NCBI GenBank assembly: GCA_900553105.1
Contig: USCE01000002.1
Location: 1-47,655, forward strand
Reading direction: 5' to 3'
From: an uncultured Sutterella sp.
GTDB taxonomy: Bacteria > Pseudomonadota > Gammaproteobacteria > Burkholderiales > Burkholderiaceae_F
Length of the DNA stretch: 47,655 nt
Shown: in pieces, positions 1 to 9,194 of the stretch
How the letters are laid out: each line of letters starts with the position of its first letter
Numbering within the stretch: the stretch's first letter is position 1
Notes under the pieces: generated by a model
The model's input: the letters and a program-made list of their open reading frames with translations, nothing else
What the model was told of the DNA's origin: nothing
The model's database searches: none
Made by a program: the position numbers and the translations under genes

Positions 1-50
1 TACGAGATAGGCTCCGGTCTCGTGGGCTCGGAGATGTGTATAAGAGACAG
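1..50 (+). other. Nextera adapter and i7 index at contig start (not genomic)
   Basis: Positions 17-50 are the Illumina Nextera read-2 transposase adapter, ending in the 19-bp mosaic end (AGATGTGTATAAGAGACAG). Positions 1-8 are the tail of the P7 primer and 9-16 (AGGCTCCG) sit where the i7 index belongs. The same block appears in reverse complement at the other end of the window. It is library-construction sequence and should be trimmed. Confidence 0.98.
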
Positions 51-1666
51 GCGCTTATCGTAAAGCGCCTCCGGAAATTTTAAAAGCGGCCTTGGCTGCA
101 GTTGAGAAAAAACGACTCGCAGAAGAAGAGCGAAAGCGCTGGGTACGTCAAATGGTCGATGAAAATACCGCACCGGCTGAAATTTGTGCTCAGGCCTTAA
201 ATTTGGTAATCGCTCCAGATAAAAATTCAACGGCTTGGAAGGCGTTGTCGGATGCCGCCAGTGAGCGCCGTATGACGCCATTGCGTCTTTTGCTTGCCAT
301 GGGCGCTATAGCCTCACCTTACCGCTGGCATATTGACAGTTTTTATGCCCAGTATTTGCCTAGAAGTAAGGGATTTCCCGCTGATTTGACTCATCCTAAT
401 AATACCGATTGGGATCAGTTACCGATTGCTCAGGTAACCGCTTTTTCCATAGACGACTCGGCCACCACGGAAATTGACGATGCGCTTAGTGTTGAGCATG
501 TCGATGACAAATTGCTTCGTGTCGGTATTCATATTGCAGCCCCGGCATTGGGCATCACTCGTGACAGTGATATTGACCAAGTGGCTCGTCGTCGTTTATC
601 AACGGTCTATGCTCCGGGTATTAAAACAACGATGTTGCCCGATGAGTGGGTTAACGCTTTTTCATTGGATGAACATCGTCCTGTACCTTGCGTTTCACTT
701 TATGCGTTATTGGACAAAGAAACGTTGGAGGTTCAGGCAACGGAGACGCATTTGGAGCGTATTGCCGTTGAAGAAAATATTCGATATGACCTCATTGAGG
801 ATCAATTTACCGAAGAAAAAATGCTCAACGGTACAGCAGAGCATCGCTTTGCCAGTGAGGTTCAATGGTTGTGGAAATTCGCTAAAAAATGCCTGGCAGA
901 ACGTGAGGCTGTTCGCGGTCGTCCGGAAAATCTGGGCCGCTTGGAGTGGAGTATCGTTCTTGACGGCGAAGGCGAAGATGCTCGGGTCGGATTAAAGTGT
1001 CGCCGTCGCGGTTCTCCATTAGATCTGGTTGTTGGCGAAATGATGATTTTTGCCAATACGACTTGGGGCGGCTGGCTCGAAGAGATGGGCGTGGCAGGGA
1101 TCTATCGGTCCCAAAGTATGGGACGCGTGAAAATGAGCACGACGGCAGGCTCTCATGATGGAATGGGGGTACCGCAATACGCTTGGTGCACTTCGCCCTT
1201 ACGTCGCTACGTTGATCTCGTAAATCAACGGCAATTAATCAGCGCCGTGTTGGATGAAGAAGCCTGCTATCGTCGCAGTGATACGGATCTGTTTACGATT
1301 ATTTCCAATTTCACGCTCACCTATGGGGCGTACGGTGATTTTCAACGCAAGATGGAGCGCTACTGGAGTTTGCGTTGGATTGAGCAAGAAGGCTTAAAGG
1401 AGATCGAGGCAGTCGTGGTCAAGGGTGAGCTTATCCAAATTGAGGGACTGCCATTTATGCAACGCATGCCGGGATTGCCGGAGTTGTCTCGCGGGCAAAA
1501 GATTTTGCTCGACGTGTTGGGCGTTGATTATGTTGATGTTTTGCTCGAAACTCGGTTGCGTCAAGTGCTCGATGAAACCGATGAGGGCGCCATCGATGAA
1601 GAAGAAAGTGTTGATGACGGATTACAAAAGTCCGACGAAAAGGCCGATTTGCAAAAAGAGTCTTAG
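51..1666 (+). CDS. RNB-domain (RNase II family) exoribonuclease, 5' truncated
   Basis: A 3'-5' exoribonuclease of the RNase II/R family, acting on single-stranded RNA in the cytoplasm. The reading frame is open from the adapter junction (AYRKAPPEILKAALAAVEKK), so the true start lies outside the contig and at least 538 residues are present. The catalytic RNB signature is at about 460-500 (IDDSATTEIDDA). Compared with E. coli RNase II (D201, D207, D209, D210), the second acidic position is Glu here while the last two Asp are kept. The rest of the RNB domain runs to about 1330 (RYVDLVNQRQL near 1205-1240). I see no clear C-terminal S1 domain; the tail is acidic and low in complexity. The gene stands alone upstream of mgtE. 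This looks like the Burkholderiales RNB subfamily rather than classical rnr. Confidence 0.85.
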
Positions 1667-1685
1667 CGAAGTACTAAATTTTTCC

Positions 1686-1713
1686 TTGGGGTGGGGCACT
1701 GGAGTGCTACAAT
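1686..1713 (+). promoter_or_regulatory. putative sigma70 promoter of mgtE
   Basis: TTGGGG (1686-1691), a 16-bp spacer and TACAAT (1708-1713), about 60 bp upstream of the mgtE start and just after the RNB stop codon. The -10 matches 5 of 6 consensus bases; the -35 is weak. TACAAT recurs as a probable -10 elsewhere in this window. Confidence 0.4.
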
Positions 1714-1772
1714 TGCTCCGCCTGTTATTTTTTCAGTTGGCTGATTTTTACCATGATCGATGAGGTACCCCG

Positions 1773-3284
1773 ATGCCGTTGCAAGCTCGGGATAAAGACG
1801 ACAAGAAGCAGGCAGTCGCAACTGCTGTAACTTCTGTTCCGGTTCGAGAGCCCGAGCTCGCGAGTCGTGCCCTTGCTCGCATTCAACAATGCATCGAAAA
1901 AGCTGAAGATCAGCGCCTGAAGGTCACCGCCACAGGTGCACTTTCCAACGACCAAGAATCCGAAATCCGCAATAGTTTTACGCTGCATGTAAAGGCTGAA
2001 ATCGCCAAAATTTTGGCTCCTTTGCATCCGGCCGATATTGCGTACATTCTTGAAGCTTTACCGCCAGATGAACGTTTAATCGTTTGGGATTTGGTTCGCA
2101 ATCAGCAAGACGGTGAGGTGCTTCTTGAAGTTAACGATGCCGTTCGTGAAACGTTGTTGGAAGCCATGGATCGAGAAGAAATGGTCGATGCCATGGAAAC
2201 GTTGGACACCGATGAAATCGCGGACTTGGTTGAAGACTTACCGCCGGATGTGGTGGCTGAAGTTCAAGAAGGTTTGAGCTCACAAGAACGCGCACAATTG
2301 CGTGCGGCCATGAGCTACCCCGAAGACAGTGTCGGTGCACGCATGGACTTTGAAATTGTATCCGTGCAAGAGGGACAGTCTTTGGAGGCGGTTTTCCGTT
2401 ATCTGCGAAGTCTTGATGAGTTGCCAGAGCTCACGGACATGATTTTTGTCGTAGATCGTCAGCAAAAACTCAAGGGGGCTTTACCAGTTTCTCGCATTTT
2501 GATCAGTGATCCTGAGCGAACGGTCAAGGAGCTCATGAAGGGGGATGTCCTGACGTTGAATCCGCTTGATGATGCCTCCGATGCGGCCCAGGCTTTCGAA
2601 CGTTATGACTTGGTGAGTGCTCCAGTGGTTGATGAAACCGGGCGTTTGATCGGCCGTTTGACCGTTGACGAAGTCATGGATGTGATCCGTGAGTCGGGTG
2701 ATGAAGACGCCTACGCTGCTGTTGGTTTGAGCGATGAACAAGACTTGTTCGGTAGCGTGTGGGAAGCCGCAAAGAGTCGTTGGATTTGGTTGGGGCTTAA
2801 TCTTTGTACGGCTTTTTTTGCGTCGCGAGTGATCAGCTGCTTTGAAGATACAATTTCTCGAGTTGTTGCCCTGGCAACGCTTTTGCCGATCGTTGCGGGG
2901 ATCGCCGGTAATACGGGCAATCAAACTTTAACGCTGCTCGTGCGCTCCATTGCGATGGGCCAAGTCACGCAGGCAAACCGAAGCGATCTTTTCAAAAAAG
3001 AACTCTGCGTGGCCCTCATTAACGGATTCCTTTGGGGGGTGATCGCCGGTTTGGCGGCTTGGCTTCTTTATGTAGATTCTGGTATAGGAGTAAAACTCGG
3101 CTTGGTGATGTTCTTGGCGATGATGCTCAATATTGTCGTCGGCGCACTTGTCGGTTTAATTGTTCCACTTGCTCTGAAGCGAATGGATCGAGACCCTGCG
3201 GTGGGCAGTTCCGTTCTTTTGACCTTTATTACTGATAGTGGCGGCTTTTTAATTTTCTTGGGCCTGGCCGCATTTTTCTTCTGA
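1773..3284 (+). CDS. mgtE: magnesium transporter MgtE
   Basis: A Mg2+ channel/transporter of the inner membrane, 503 residues. Order of parts: a basic, poorly conserved N-terminal tail; the soluble MgtE N domain (about 65-190; HPADIAYILEALPPDERLIVW); two CBS domains (about 195-320; DMIFVVDRQQKLKGALPVSRI, then SAPVVDETGRLIGRLTVDEVMDVI); and a C-terminal domain of five membrane segments. The membrane part keeps GNTGNQTLTLLVRSIAMG and the terminal acidic motif TFITDSGGF that line the pore in the family. The ATG at 1773 follows a short GAGG about 6 bp away. The stop lies 2 bp from the stop of the convergent rsmE, with no visible terminator between them. In the family the CBS/N domains sense cytoplasmic Mg2+ and gate the pore. 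Confidence 0.93.
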   Translation: MPLQARDKDDKKQAVATAVTSVPVREPELASRALARIQQCIEKAEDQRLKVTATGALSNDQESEIRNSFTLHVKAEIAKILAPLHPADIAYILEALPPDERLIVWDLVRNQQDGEVLLEVNDAVRETLLEAMDREEMVDAMETLDTDEIADLVEDLPPDVVAEVQEGLSSQERAQLRAAMSYPEDSVGARMDFEIVSVQEGQSLEAVFRYLRSLDELPELTDMIFVVDRQQKLKGALPVSRILISDPERTVKELMKGDVLTLNPLDDASDAAQAFERYDLVSAPVVDETGRLIGRLTVDEVMDVIRESGDEDAYAAVGLSDEQDLFGSVWEAAKSRWIWLGLNLCTAFFASRVISCFEDTISRVVALATLLPIVAGIAGNTGNQTLTLLVRSIAMGQVTQANRSDLFKKELCVALINGFLWGVIAGLAAWLLYVDSGIGVKLGLVMFLAMMLNIVVGALVGLIVPLALKRMDRDPAVGSSVLLTFITDSGGFLIFLGLAAFFF

Positions 3285-3286
3285 CT

Positions 3287-4009
3287 CTAACATTTCAAAA
3301 AGTCGCCCTCGAGCGTTTGTAACGCCGAAAGCATTGCCAGTGCGGCCGTTTCGGTTCGCAAAACCCGCGGGCCCAATTGAACACATTGAAAACCGCAGTC
3401 TCGAGCGAGTGCTAATTCCTCTTCACTGAAGCCGCCCTCAGGACCGACGGCAAAGGCGATATCACCAGGCAGTGTTTTCGGCAAACCGACTTGAGCAGCA
3501 GGCGCCATGACGAGTTTGGTTTGACTTTCGGTGGATCGGAAGGCTTCGGTCAGTGTCGCACAGTACCTCACTGTCGGCAGATAACTTCTGCCACATTGTT
3601 CGCAGGCCGAAAGAACGATTTTTTGCCACTGAATGAGGCGCTTTTCAAGGCGTTTAGCATCGAGTCTGGTGACACTGCGAGAGGCAGGAGCCACGACAAT
3701 GTGTCCGATACCAAGTTCGACCGCTTTTTGCAAAACCCAATCGAGTTTTTCTTGACTGACAAGGGCTTGAATAAGTGTTGTGTTGAGGGGACTTTCGGTA
3801 TTGGTTTCAGAAACACTGATGATGTCGGCGGTTACCCCTTGACTGCTGAAATGTAAAATCGCCCGGGCCTCGTATCCGCGACCGTCAAACAAAGTGGCTT
3901 CATCGCCTTCTCGCATACGAAGAGCGCGGCCGGCATGGTGAGCGGCTTCATCTGAAAATGCGACGGTGGAGCCGGGACAATAAGAAGCTTCAACGTAGAA
4001 TCGGGGCAT
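3287..4009 (-). CDS. rsmE: 16S rRNA (uracil-1498-N3)-methyltransferase RsmE
   Basis: 240 residues, the usual RsmE length. It is a SPOUT-class, SAM-dependent methyltransferase that modifies U1498 of 16S rRNA in the 30S subunit. The C-terminal SAM-binding trefoil-knot motifs are plain: FAVGPEGGFSEEE (about 186-198) and LGPRVLRTETAALAML (about 212-227). The N-terminal part (MPRFYVE, then HHAGRALRMREGDEATLFDGRG) is the PUA-like RNA-binding domain. It is divergent from tkt, with a 207-bp intergenic region, and convergent with mgtE. Confidence 0.95.
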   Translation of the reverse strand: MPRFYVEASYCPGSTVAFSDEAAHHAGRALRMREGDEATLFDGRGYEARAILHFSSQGVTADIISVSETNTESPLNTTLIQALVSQEKLDWVLQKAVELGIGHIVVAPASRSVTRLDAKRLEKRLIQWQKIVLSACEQCGRSYLPTVRYCATLTEAFRSTESQTKLVMAPAAQVGLPKTLPGDIAFAVGPEGGFSEEELALARDCGFQCVQLGPRVLRTETAALAMLSALQTLEGDFLKC

Positions 4010-4216
4010 AAGCAGTTTTTATTTTCGGTAAATTGATTCGGATGTTAATTGTATGGATGATGTGTTGAATTTTCAGCACTCAGTGACGAGAAAAAATCAG
4101 TCTTAAAATTGTCTTTTCGATACGCGTTAAGCGGCTCATGTTTTCTTGTTGCTTTCGGTACAATCTTAATATTTAAGGTTTACTTTTTTCTTCACCTTTA
4201 TTTTGGGAATGTTGAA

Positions 4217-6241
4217 ATGACTTCACGTGTCAGTGATGAGATGATGGCCAATGCTGTTCGTGCATTGTCGATGGATGCGGTTCAAAAAGCCAAATCCGGT
4301 CATCCGGGCATGCCGATGGGTATGGCCGATATTGCAATTGCCCTGTGGACCAAGCACTTGCGCCACAATCCGCTTAATCCGCGATGGACCGGTCGTGACC
4401 GTTTTATCCTCAGTAACGGCCATGGTTCAATGTTGCAATATGCACTTTTGCATTTGACCGGCTACGACCTCTCGATTGAGGACATTAAATCTTTCCGTCA
4501 ATGGCACAGCAAAACGCCTGGACACCCCGAAGTGGATGTAACGCCGGGCGTAGAAACGACAACAGGACCGTTAGGACAAGGTATCGGCAATGCTGTCGGC
4601 ATGGCTTTGGCTGAAAAAATGCTCGCTGCTGAGTTCAACCGACCGGGCTATAAGGTGATTGACAATCGCACGTATTGTTTCTTGGGTGACGGTTGCTTGA
4701 TGGAAGGTATTAGTCACGAAGTTTGCTCTTTGGCCGGTACGTGGAAGCTCAATAAATTGACCGTCATCTATGATGATAACGGTATTTCCATTGACGGTAA
4801 GGTGATTAATTGGTTTTCCGATGATACAAGAAAGCGTTTTGAATCCTATGGCTGGAACGTCATCGGACCGGTGAACGGCCACGACATTGCTGCGATGGAC
4901 AATGCCATTGCAGAGGCGAAAAAAAGCGAAGATAAGCCCACGCTTATCATTGCCCGTACCGTGATCGGAAAGGGTTCGCCCAATCGTGCAGGAACAAGCA
5001 AGGTACACGGAGAGGCGTTGGGAGAGGAAGAATTAAAGCTTACTCGTGAGGCGCTTGGCTGGCCCTATGAACCCTTTGTTGTTCCGCAAGAAGTCTATGA
5101 TGCAATGGATGCGCGGGCGGCCGGTCGCGATATGGAAGCACAATACAACCACATGTGCGAAAGCTATGCCAAAGAGTATCCGCAACTTTGGACTGAACTG
5201 ACTCGTCGTTTGAAGGGTGACTTGCCAGCAGACTTCAAAGAGGTTATGCAAAAAGCTATTGCTGAGGCTGCTGCAGCTCAAGAAACGGTCGCAACTCGTA
5301 AAGCGAGTCAAAAGGCCTTGAATGCATTTGCCCCTTATGTGCCTGAACTTTTAGGTGGCTCGGCTGACTTAACCGGTTCTAACCTGACCAATTGGACGGG
5401 TGTTCAAGCAATGCGTCCCGACACTTACCTCGGTCGTCATATCAATTACGGCGTGCGCGAATTCGGTATGTCGGCCATTCAAAACGGCATTGCACTATAC
5501 GGTGGTTTTATTCCGTTTAGTGCAACATTCTTGACGTTCTCCGATTACTCAAGAAATGCCATTCGCATGGCAGCGCTTATGAAGCAACGTTCAATTTTTG
5601 TCTTCACGCACGATTCAATCGGTTTGGGCGAAGACGGTCCGACACACCAATCGGTGGAACACATCCCCAGTTTGCGTTTGATTCCGAACTTAAATGTGTG
5701 GCGCCCGTGTGATACGGTCGAGGCTTTGGTTGCATGGGAAAGTGCGCTTGAAAGTCGCGAAACACCCTCCGTGATCATTGGATCGCGTCAAAACATTGAG
5801 TTCATTGCTCGTAGTGAAGAAATGGTAAAGGCTGATGCGGCCCAGGCATTGAAAGTCGGCGCCTACGTAATGATAGAGTCGAGTAAAGGCGCTCAAAACG
5901 TTGACTGTGTGCTCTTGGCAACAGGCTCCGAAGTGCCCTTGGCCGTGAAAGCTCGTGAAGTGCTGGAAGCTGAAGGAGTAGGAACTCGCGTGGTTTCAAT
6001 GCCTTGCACGGAATTGTTTGATCGTCTCAGTTGCGAACAACGCCGTCAAATTTTGACAGACGCACCGAAGGTCGCTATTGAAGCTTCGGTGACGGGGTTA
6101 TGGTACAAGTACGTCGGCAATGGTGCTGTGATCGGTATTGATTCGTTTGGTGAATCGGCTCCAGCGGGTGTCTTGTGGGAAAAATTCGGTTTTACGGTTG
6201 ACCGTGTTGTCAATGCCGCTAAAAAACTGCTTACTCATTGA
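4217..6241 (+). CDS. tkt: transketolase
   Basis: Thiamine-diphosphate enzyme of the non-oxidative pentose phosphate pathway, 674 residues from the ATG at 4217. An upstream in-frame TTG at 4109 would add 36 hydrophobic residues not found in transketolases; the ATG at 4217 has GGGAA about 7 bp upstream and gives the normal N-terminus (SDEMMANAVRALSMDAVQKAKSGHPGMPMG). Visible motifs: SNGHGSMLQYALLHL, TGPLGQGIGNAVGMALAEK, the ThDP motif starting FLGDGCLMEGISHE, and the pyrimidine-domain block VREFGMSAIQNGIALYGG followed by HDSIGLGEDGPTHQSVEH. gapA follows after 24 bp in the same direction, so the two are probably co-transcribed. A TACAAT at 4159-4164 is a possible -10, but I cannot find a good -35. 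Confidence 0.95.
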   Translation: MTSRVSDEMMANAVRALSMDAVQKAKSGHPGMPMGMADIAIALWTKHLRHNPLNPRWTGRDRFILSNGHGSMLQYALLHLTGYDLSIEDIKSFRQWHSKTPGHPEVDVTPGVETTTGPLGQGIGNAVGMALAEKMLAAEFNRPGYKVIDNRTYCFLGDGCLMEGISHEVCSLAGTWKLNKLTVIYDDNGISIDGKVINWFSDDTRKRFESYGWNVIGPVNGHDIAAMDNAIAEAKKSEDKPTLIIARTVIGKGSPNRAGTSKVHGEALGEEELKLTREALGWPYEPFVVPQEVYDAMDARAAGRDMEAQYNHMCESYAKEYPQLWTELTRRLKGDLPADFKEVMQKAIAEAAAAQETVATRKASQKALNAFAPYVPELLGGSADLTGSNLTNWTGVQAMRPDTYLGRHINYGVREFGMSAIQNGIALYGGFIPFSATFLTFSDYSRNAIRMAALMKQRSIFVFTHDSIGLGEDGPTHQSVEHIPSLRLIPNLNVWRPCDTVEALVAWESALESRETPSVIIGSRQNIEFIARSEEMVKADAAQALKVGAYVMIESSKGAQNVDCVLLATGSEVPLAVKAREVLEAEGVGTRVVSMPCTELFDRLSCEQRRQILTDAPKVAIEASVTGLWYKYVGNGAVIGIDSFGESAPAGVLWEKFGFTVDRVVNAAKKLLTH

Positions 6242-6265
6242 TTTCTTAGGGGGGAAAAACTCAAA

Positions 6266-7294
6266 ATGACTATTAAAGTTGCTATTACAGGCTTTGGCCG
6301 CATCGGTCGTAATGTTTTGCGTGCTCATTATGAGTTCGGCAAAAAGCATGACATTGAAATCGTTGCAATTAACGCAATGGGAGACATCAACACGAATGCT
6401 CATTTGTTGCGTTATGACACGGTTCACGGCCGCTTCAATGCCGATGTCAAGGTTGAAGAACTTTCAGACACTGAAAAGTATTTGATTGTCAACGGCGATC
6501 GTATGCGTGTGTTCTGTGATCGTGATCCGCGCAACCTGCCTTGGAAAGAACTCGGTGTGGATGTCGTGCTGGAATGCACGGGCGCTTTCCGTACAAAAGA
6601 AAAGTGCTTGGCTCACTTAGAGGGTGGTGCTAAGAAGGTGTTGATTTCTGCTCCGGGTAAGGGAGTGGATGCGACGGTTGTCTATGGCGTTAACCAAGAC
6701 GTCTTAACGGCTGATATGACGGTGGTCTCCAATGCTTCTTGCACGACGAACTGCTTGGCTCCGGTTGTCAATGCACTTCACAAAGCCATCGGTGTTGAAC
6801 GCGGATTGATGACGACGGTTCATGCTTACACCAATGACCAAACGTTAACGGACGTCTATCACAAGGATCTGCGTCGTGCCCGTTCTGCTACGCACTCCAT
6901 GATCCCGACAAAGACAGGTGCCGCAGCTGCTGTCGGTCTTGTGTTGCCGGATTTAAACGGCAAGCTTGACGGTTTTGCCGTTCGCGTGCCGACGATCAAC
7001 GTGTCTTTTGTTGACTTGACGTTTGAAGCCAAGCGTGACACGAGTATTGAAGAAGTCAATGCCGTGATGAAGGCTGCTGCTGAATTGCCGGAAAATCAAG
7101 GTATTTTGGGTTACAACGATCAACCGTTGGTTTCTATCGATTTTAACCACGATGCCCACTCCTCCATTTTCGACTCAACATTGACGAAGGTTTCCGGAAC
7201 TCGTTTGGTGAAGGTTACGGCTTGGTACGACAATGAATGGGGCTTCTCTTGCCGCATGCTTGACACGGCTTGTGCGATGATGGCTGCAAAATAA
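6266..7294 (+). CDS. gapA: glyceraldehyde-3-phosphate dehydrogenase, type I
   Basis: 342 residues; oxidises glyceraldehyde-3-phosphate to 1,3-bisphosphoglycerate with NAD(P)+. The Rossmann motif GFGRIGRNVLRA is at residues 9-20. The catalytic cysteine is Cys159 in SNASCTTNCLAP, and the assisting histidine is His186 in HAYTNDQ. The C-terminal block WYDNEWGFSCRMLDT is intact. A strong purine-rich ribosome site (AGGGGGGAAA) lies upstream of the ATG. It sits directly after tkt, an arrangement common in betaproteobacteria, and a strong intrinsic terminator follows. The INAMGDIN stretch that sets cofactor choice does not let me decide between NAD and NADP. Confidence 0.95.
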   Translation: MTIKVAITGFGRIGRNVLRAHYEFGKKHDIEIVAINAMGDINTNAHLLRYDTVHGRFNADVKVEELSDTEKYLIVNGDRMRVFCDRDPRNLPWKELGVDVVLECTGAFRTKEKCLAHLEGGAKKVLISAPGKGVDATVVYGVNQDVLTADMTVVSNASCTTNCLAPVVNALHKAIGVERGLMTTVHAYTNDQTLTDVYHKDLRRARSATHSMIPTKTGAAAAVGLVLPDLNGKLDGFAVRVPTINVSFVDLTFEAKRDTSIEEVNAVMKAAAELPENQGILGYNDQPLVSIDFNHDAHSSIFDSTLTKVSGTRLVKVTAWYDNEWGFSCRMLDTACAMMAAK

Positions 7295-7329
7295 TTGAAT
7301 GTTGCGTTAATGTAACACCAATCTTAAAT

Positions 7330-7368
7330 AACTCCCTGTTGTCGGTGCTGGCTGCAGGGAGTTTTTTT
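7330..7368 (+). terminator. intrinsic terminator after gapA
   Basis: Perfect 9-bp stem: AACTCCCTG (7330-7338) pairs with CAGGGAGTT (7355-7363), with a 16-nt loop and a run of seven T ending at 7368. Confidence 0.9.
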
Positions 7369-7620
7369 ACCTCTCGCTAATACCAATACTTTTGGGGGTA
7401 GGGGTTGATACGGATTTGACAGATTTTTGGTATTGGTAAATTCCAAAGAAATGTATGTATTTTTTCCAGGTGTCTAAAAAACACACTTTAAGATCTAATT
7501 GTAAATAATTATATCGGCTAAAAATAAATTTCCTACTAAAAACAATAAAATATAAAACAATATGATAAAAATACATAAGATTGCTAATTGCTATGAAGGC
7601 AAAAATGTAGGATGATTATT
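7369..7620. other. AT-rich intergenic stretch without a gene
   Basis: No credible coding region on either strand. It contains a long-range inverted repeat, TACCAATAC (7381-7389) and GTATTGGTA (7430-7438), and inside it a perfect -35-like TTGACA (7416-7421) with only a poor -10 (TAAATT, 7437-7442). From 7440 to 7600 the sequence is extremely AT-rich. It could be a promoter/upstream region for the small RNA candidate that follows, or simply spacer. Confidence 0.4.
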
Positions 7621-7622
7621 CT

Positions 7623-7717
7623 CAAGTTAAGGAACACTCCTTTTCGATCCGTATACCCTCTCTAAATCCCCTTTTAGAGGTATTTGCCCCGATTCATCAT
7701 CGGGGCTTTCTTTTTCT
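7623..7717 (+). ncRNA. candidate small RNA ending in a strong terminator
   Basis: There is no gene between gapA's own terminator and this second terminator, so the second must end some other transcript. A possible promoter is TTGCTA (7588-7593), 17 bp, GATGAT (7611-7616), which would start RNA near 7623. The RNA would carry a first hairpin, CTCTAAA (7660-7666) with TTTAGAG (7673-7679), and then the terminator hairpin GCCCCGAT (7686-7693) with ATCGGGGC (7699-7706) and a T-rich tail. That gives about 95 nt. No known RNA family is recognised. A leader or attenuator of the downstream antiporter gene is the main alternative. Confidence 0.35.
7686..7717 (+). terminator. intrinsic terminator of the candidate small RNA
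   Basis: 8-bp GC-rich stem GCCCCGAT/ATCGGGGC, a 5-nt loop (TCATC), then TTTCTTTTTC. It lies about 100 bp upstream of the antiporter start. Confidence 0.85.
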
Positions 7718-7820
7718 TGTCCCAACAATAGTGGCGAATACTTAGCCGAACGCAAATCCGACAGGCGCGGATTAGGTTGAAGGTGTTAAGCTCAGAACAT
7801 CTTTGAAATTGAGGTGGATG

Positions 7821-9134
7821 ATGGACGTAATAGCGAATCCGATTATTTTGTCTGTTTTGGCCCTATGCGCGCTTTGTCTTTGTCGGCTTAACGTGCTGAT
7901 TTGTCTCATTCTCGCCGCAATCATTGCCGGCGTTTCAGGAGGGCTTGGTATCACTAAGACGATGACTGTCTTAGCTGACGGTTTTTCCGGCAACGCCACA
8001 ACGGCGCTTTCTTATATTTTGCTAGGAACATTTGCCGTTGCTATTGCAAAGACCGGTTTGATGCAGGTTTTGGTCAACAGTTTGAGTCGTCATTTAGCGA
8101 CTCGCCCAGTGGTATTTTGCTTGGCCATCGCGGGCATTTCCTGTCTGTCGCAAAACGTTGTGCCCGTACACATTGCATTCATTCCGCTTTTAATTCCTCC
8201 GCTTTTGGTCTTGATGAACAAAATGAAGCTGGATCGTCGGGCGGTGGCTTGTGCACTAGGTTTTGGATTGACGGCTCCGTATATCTCCCTGCCGGTTGGT
8301 TTCGGGTTGATTTTCCAAGGTATTGTGGCAGATAGTATGACTTCGAGCGGCATGCCGACAACAGTAAGCGACGTAGCTAGCGTGGCATGGATTTTAGGGT
8401 TGTCGATGTTGGCCGGTCTTTTGTTTTGTGTGCTGGTGCTTTTTCGTCGTCCCAGAACTTATCGAGAAGATTGCTTTGGGGCTTTGCAAGAGCAAACAGC
8501 GCTCGTTGATCAACATTTGACCGTCAAACACTGGGTAACGCTTTTGGCCATTATTTTGGCCGTTGTCGTTCAGATTATGTTGGAGTCTTTACCGTTGGCA
8601 GCGCTCATGGGGTTAACGGTGATGATCGCTGGAAGAGCTTTTAAATTGGTCGAACTCGACTCTCACGTAACTGGCGGCATTTCGATGATGGGTTTTATTG
8701 CTTTTGTGATGTTGATTGCTGGCGGTTATGCAGCCATTCTCAAAGAGACTGGCGCTGTCAATGAATTAATTGAGGGTGTAGTGCCTTATATCGGCTCTAA
8801 CAAAGTATTAGCCGCAACCATTATTACCGCTATCGGTCTTTTGGTGACTATGGGGATTGGGACGTCTTTCGGGACTGTGCCAATTTTGGCTGTGATTTAT
8901 GTACCGCTGTGTGCGGCCGTAGGTTTTTCCGCGCCAGCCACCATTTTGCTGATTACGGCAGCCGGGGCTTTGGGAGACGCCGGAAGTCCAGCCTCAGATT
9001 CAACTTTGGGACCCACCAGCGGTCTCAATGCGGATGGTCAGCACAATCATATTTGGGACACTTGTGTGCCTACGTTTGTTGCGTTTAACGTACCGTTGAT
9101 GCTCGCCGGTATCGCGTTTGCACAAATCATTTAA
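7821..9134 (+). CDS. Na+/H+ antiporter family protein (NhaC/NhaE-like)
   Basis: An inner-membrane carrier of 437 residues with about 11-12 hydrophobic segments. I chose the ATG at 7821 because GAGG (7811-7814) lies 6 bp before it; a TTG at 7803 is also in frame but lies upstream of this site. The conserved C-terminal block GDAGSPASDSTLGPTSGLNADGQ (about residues 389-411), followed by HNHIWDTCVPTF, is typical of the Na_H_antiport group that includes H. influenzae HI1107 and B. subtilis YuiF. Members are annotated either as Na+/H+ antiporters or as amino-acid transporters, so the substrate is uncertain. Its stop faces the 3' end of abgA1 across a perfect hairpin. It sits at the edge of the DcuC/M20 island, which could make it a Na+ or amino-acid partner of that island (inference). 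Confidence 0.75.
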   Translation: MDVIANPIILSVLALCALCLCRLNVLICLILAAIIAGVSGGLGITKTMTVLADGFSGNATTALSYILLGTFAVAIAKTGLMQVLVNSLSRHLATRPVVFCLAIAGISCLSQNVVPVHIAFIPLLIPPLLVLMNKMKLDRRAVACALGFGLTAPYISLPVGFGLIFQGIVADSMTSSGMPTTVSDVASVAWILGLSMLAGLLFCVLVLFRRPRTYREDCFGALQEQTALVDQHLTVKHWVTLLAIILAVVVQIMLESLPLAALMGLTVMIAGRAFKLVELDSHVTGGISMMGFIAFVMLIAGGYAAILKETGAVNELIEGVVPYIGSNKVLAATIITAIGLLVTMGIGTSFGTVPILAVIYVPLCAAVGFSAPATILLITAAGALGDAGSPASDSTLGPTSGLNADGQHNHIWDTCVPTFVAFNVPLMLAGIAFAQII

Positions 9135-9145
9135 ATCCAAACGAA

Positions 9146-9174
9146 ACGGCCTTTCGATTTAGTCGAAAGGCCGT
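9146..9174. terminator. hairpin between convergent antiporter and abgA1
   Basis: Perfect 12-bp inverted repeat ACGGCCTTTCGA (9146-9157) and TCGAAAGGCCGT (9163-9174), with a 5-nt loop. It lies exactly between two convergent genes. Neither side has a long T run, so it may stop transcription weakly or stabilise both 3' ends. Confidence 0.6.
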
Positions 9175-9194
9175 ATGTCAAAGACGGTTAATAA

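Noticed and set aside
4109..4216. N-terminal extension of transketolase with a hydrophobic, signal-like stretch
   Set aside because: It starts at a TTG without a ribosome site, and the family start is at the ATG at 4217 with GGGAA upstream.
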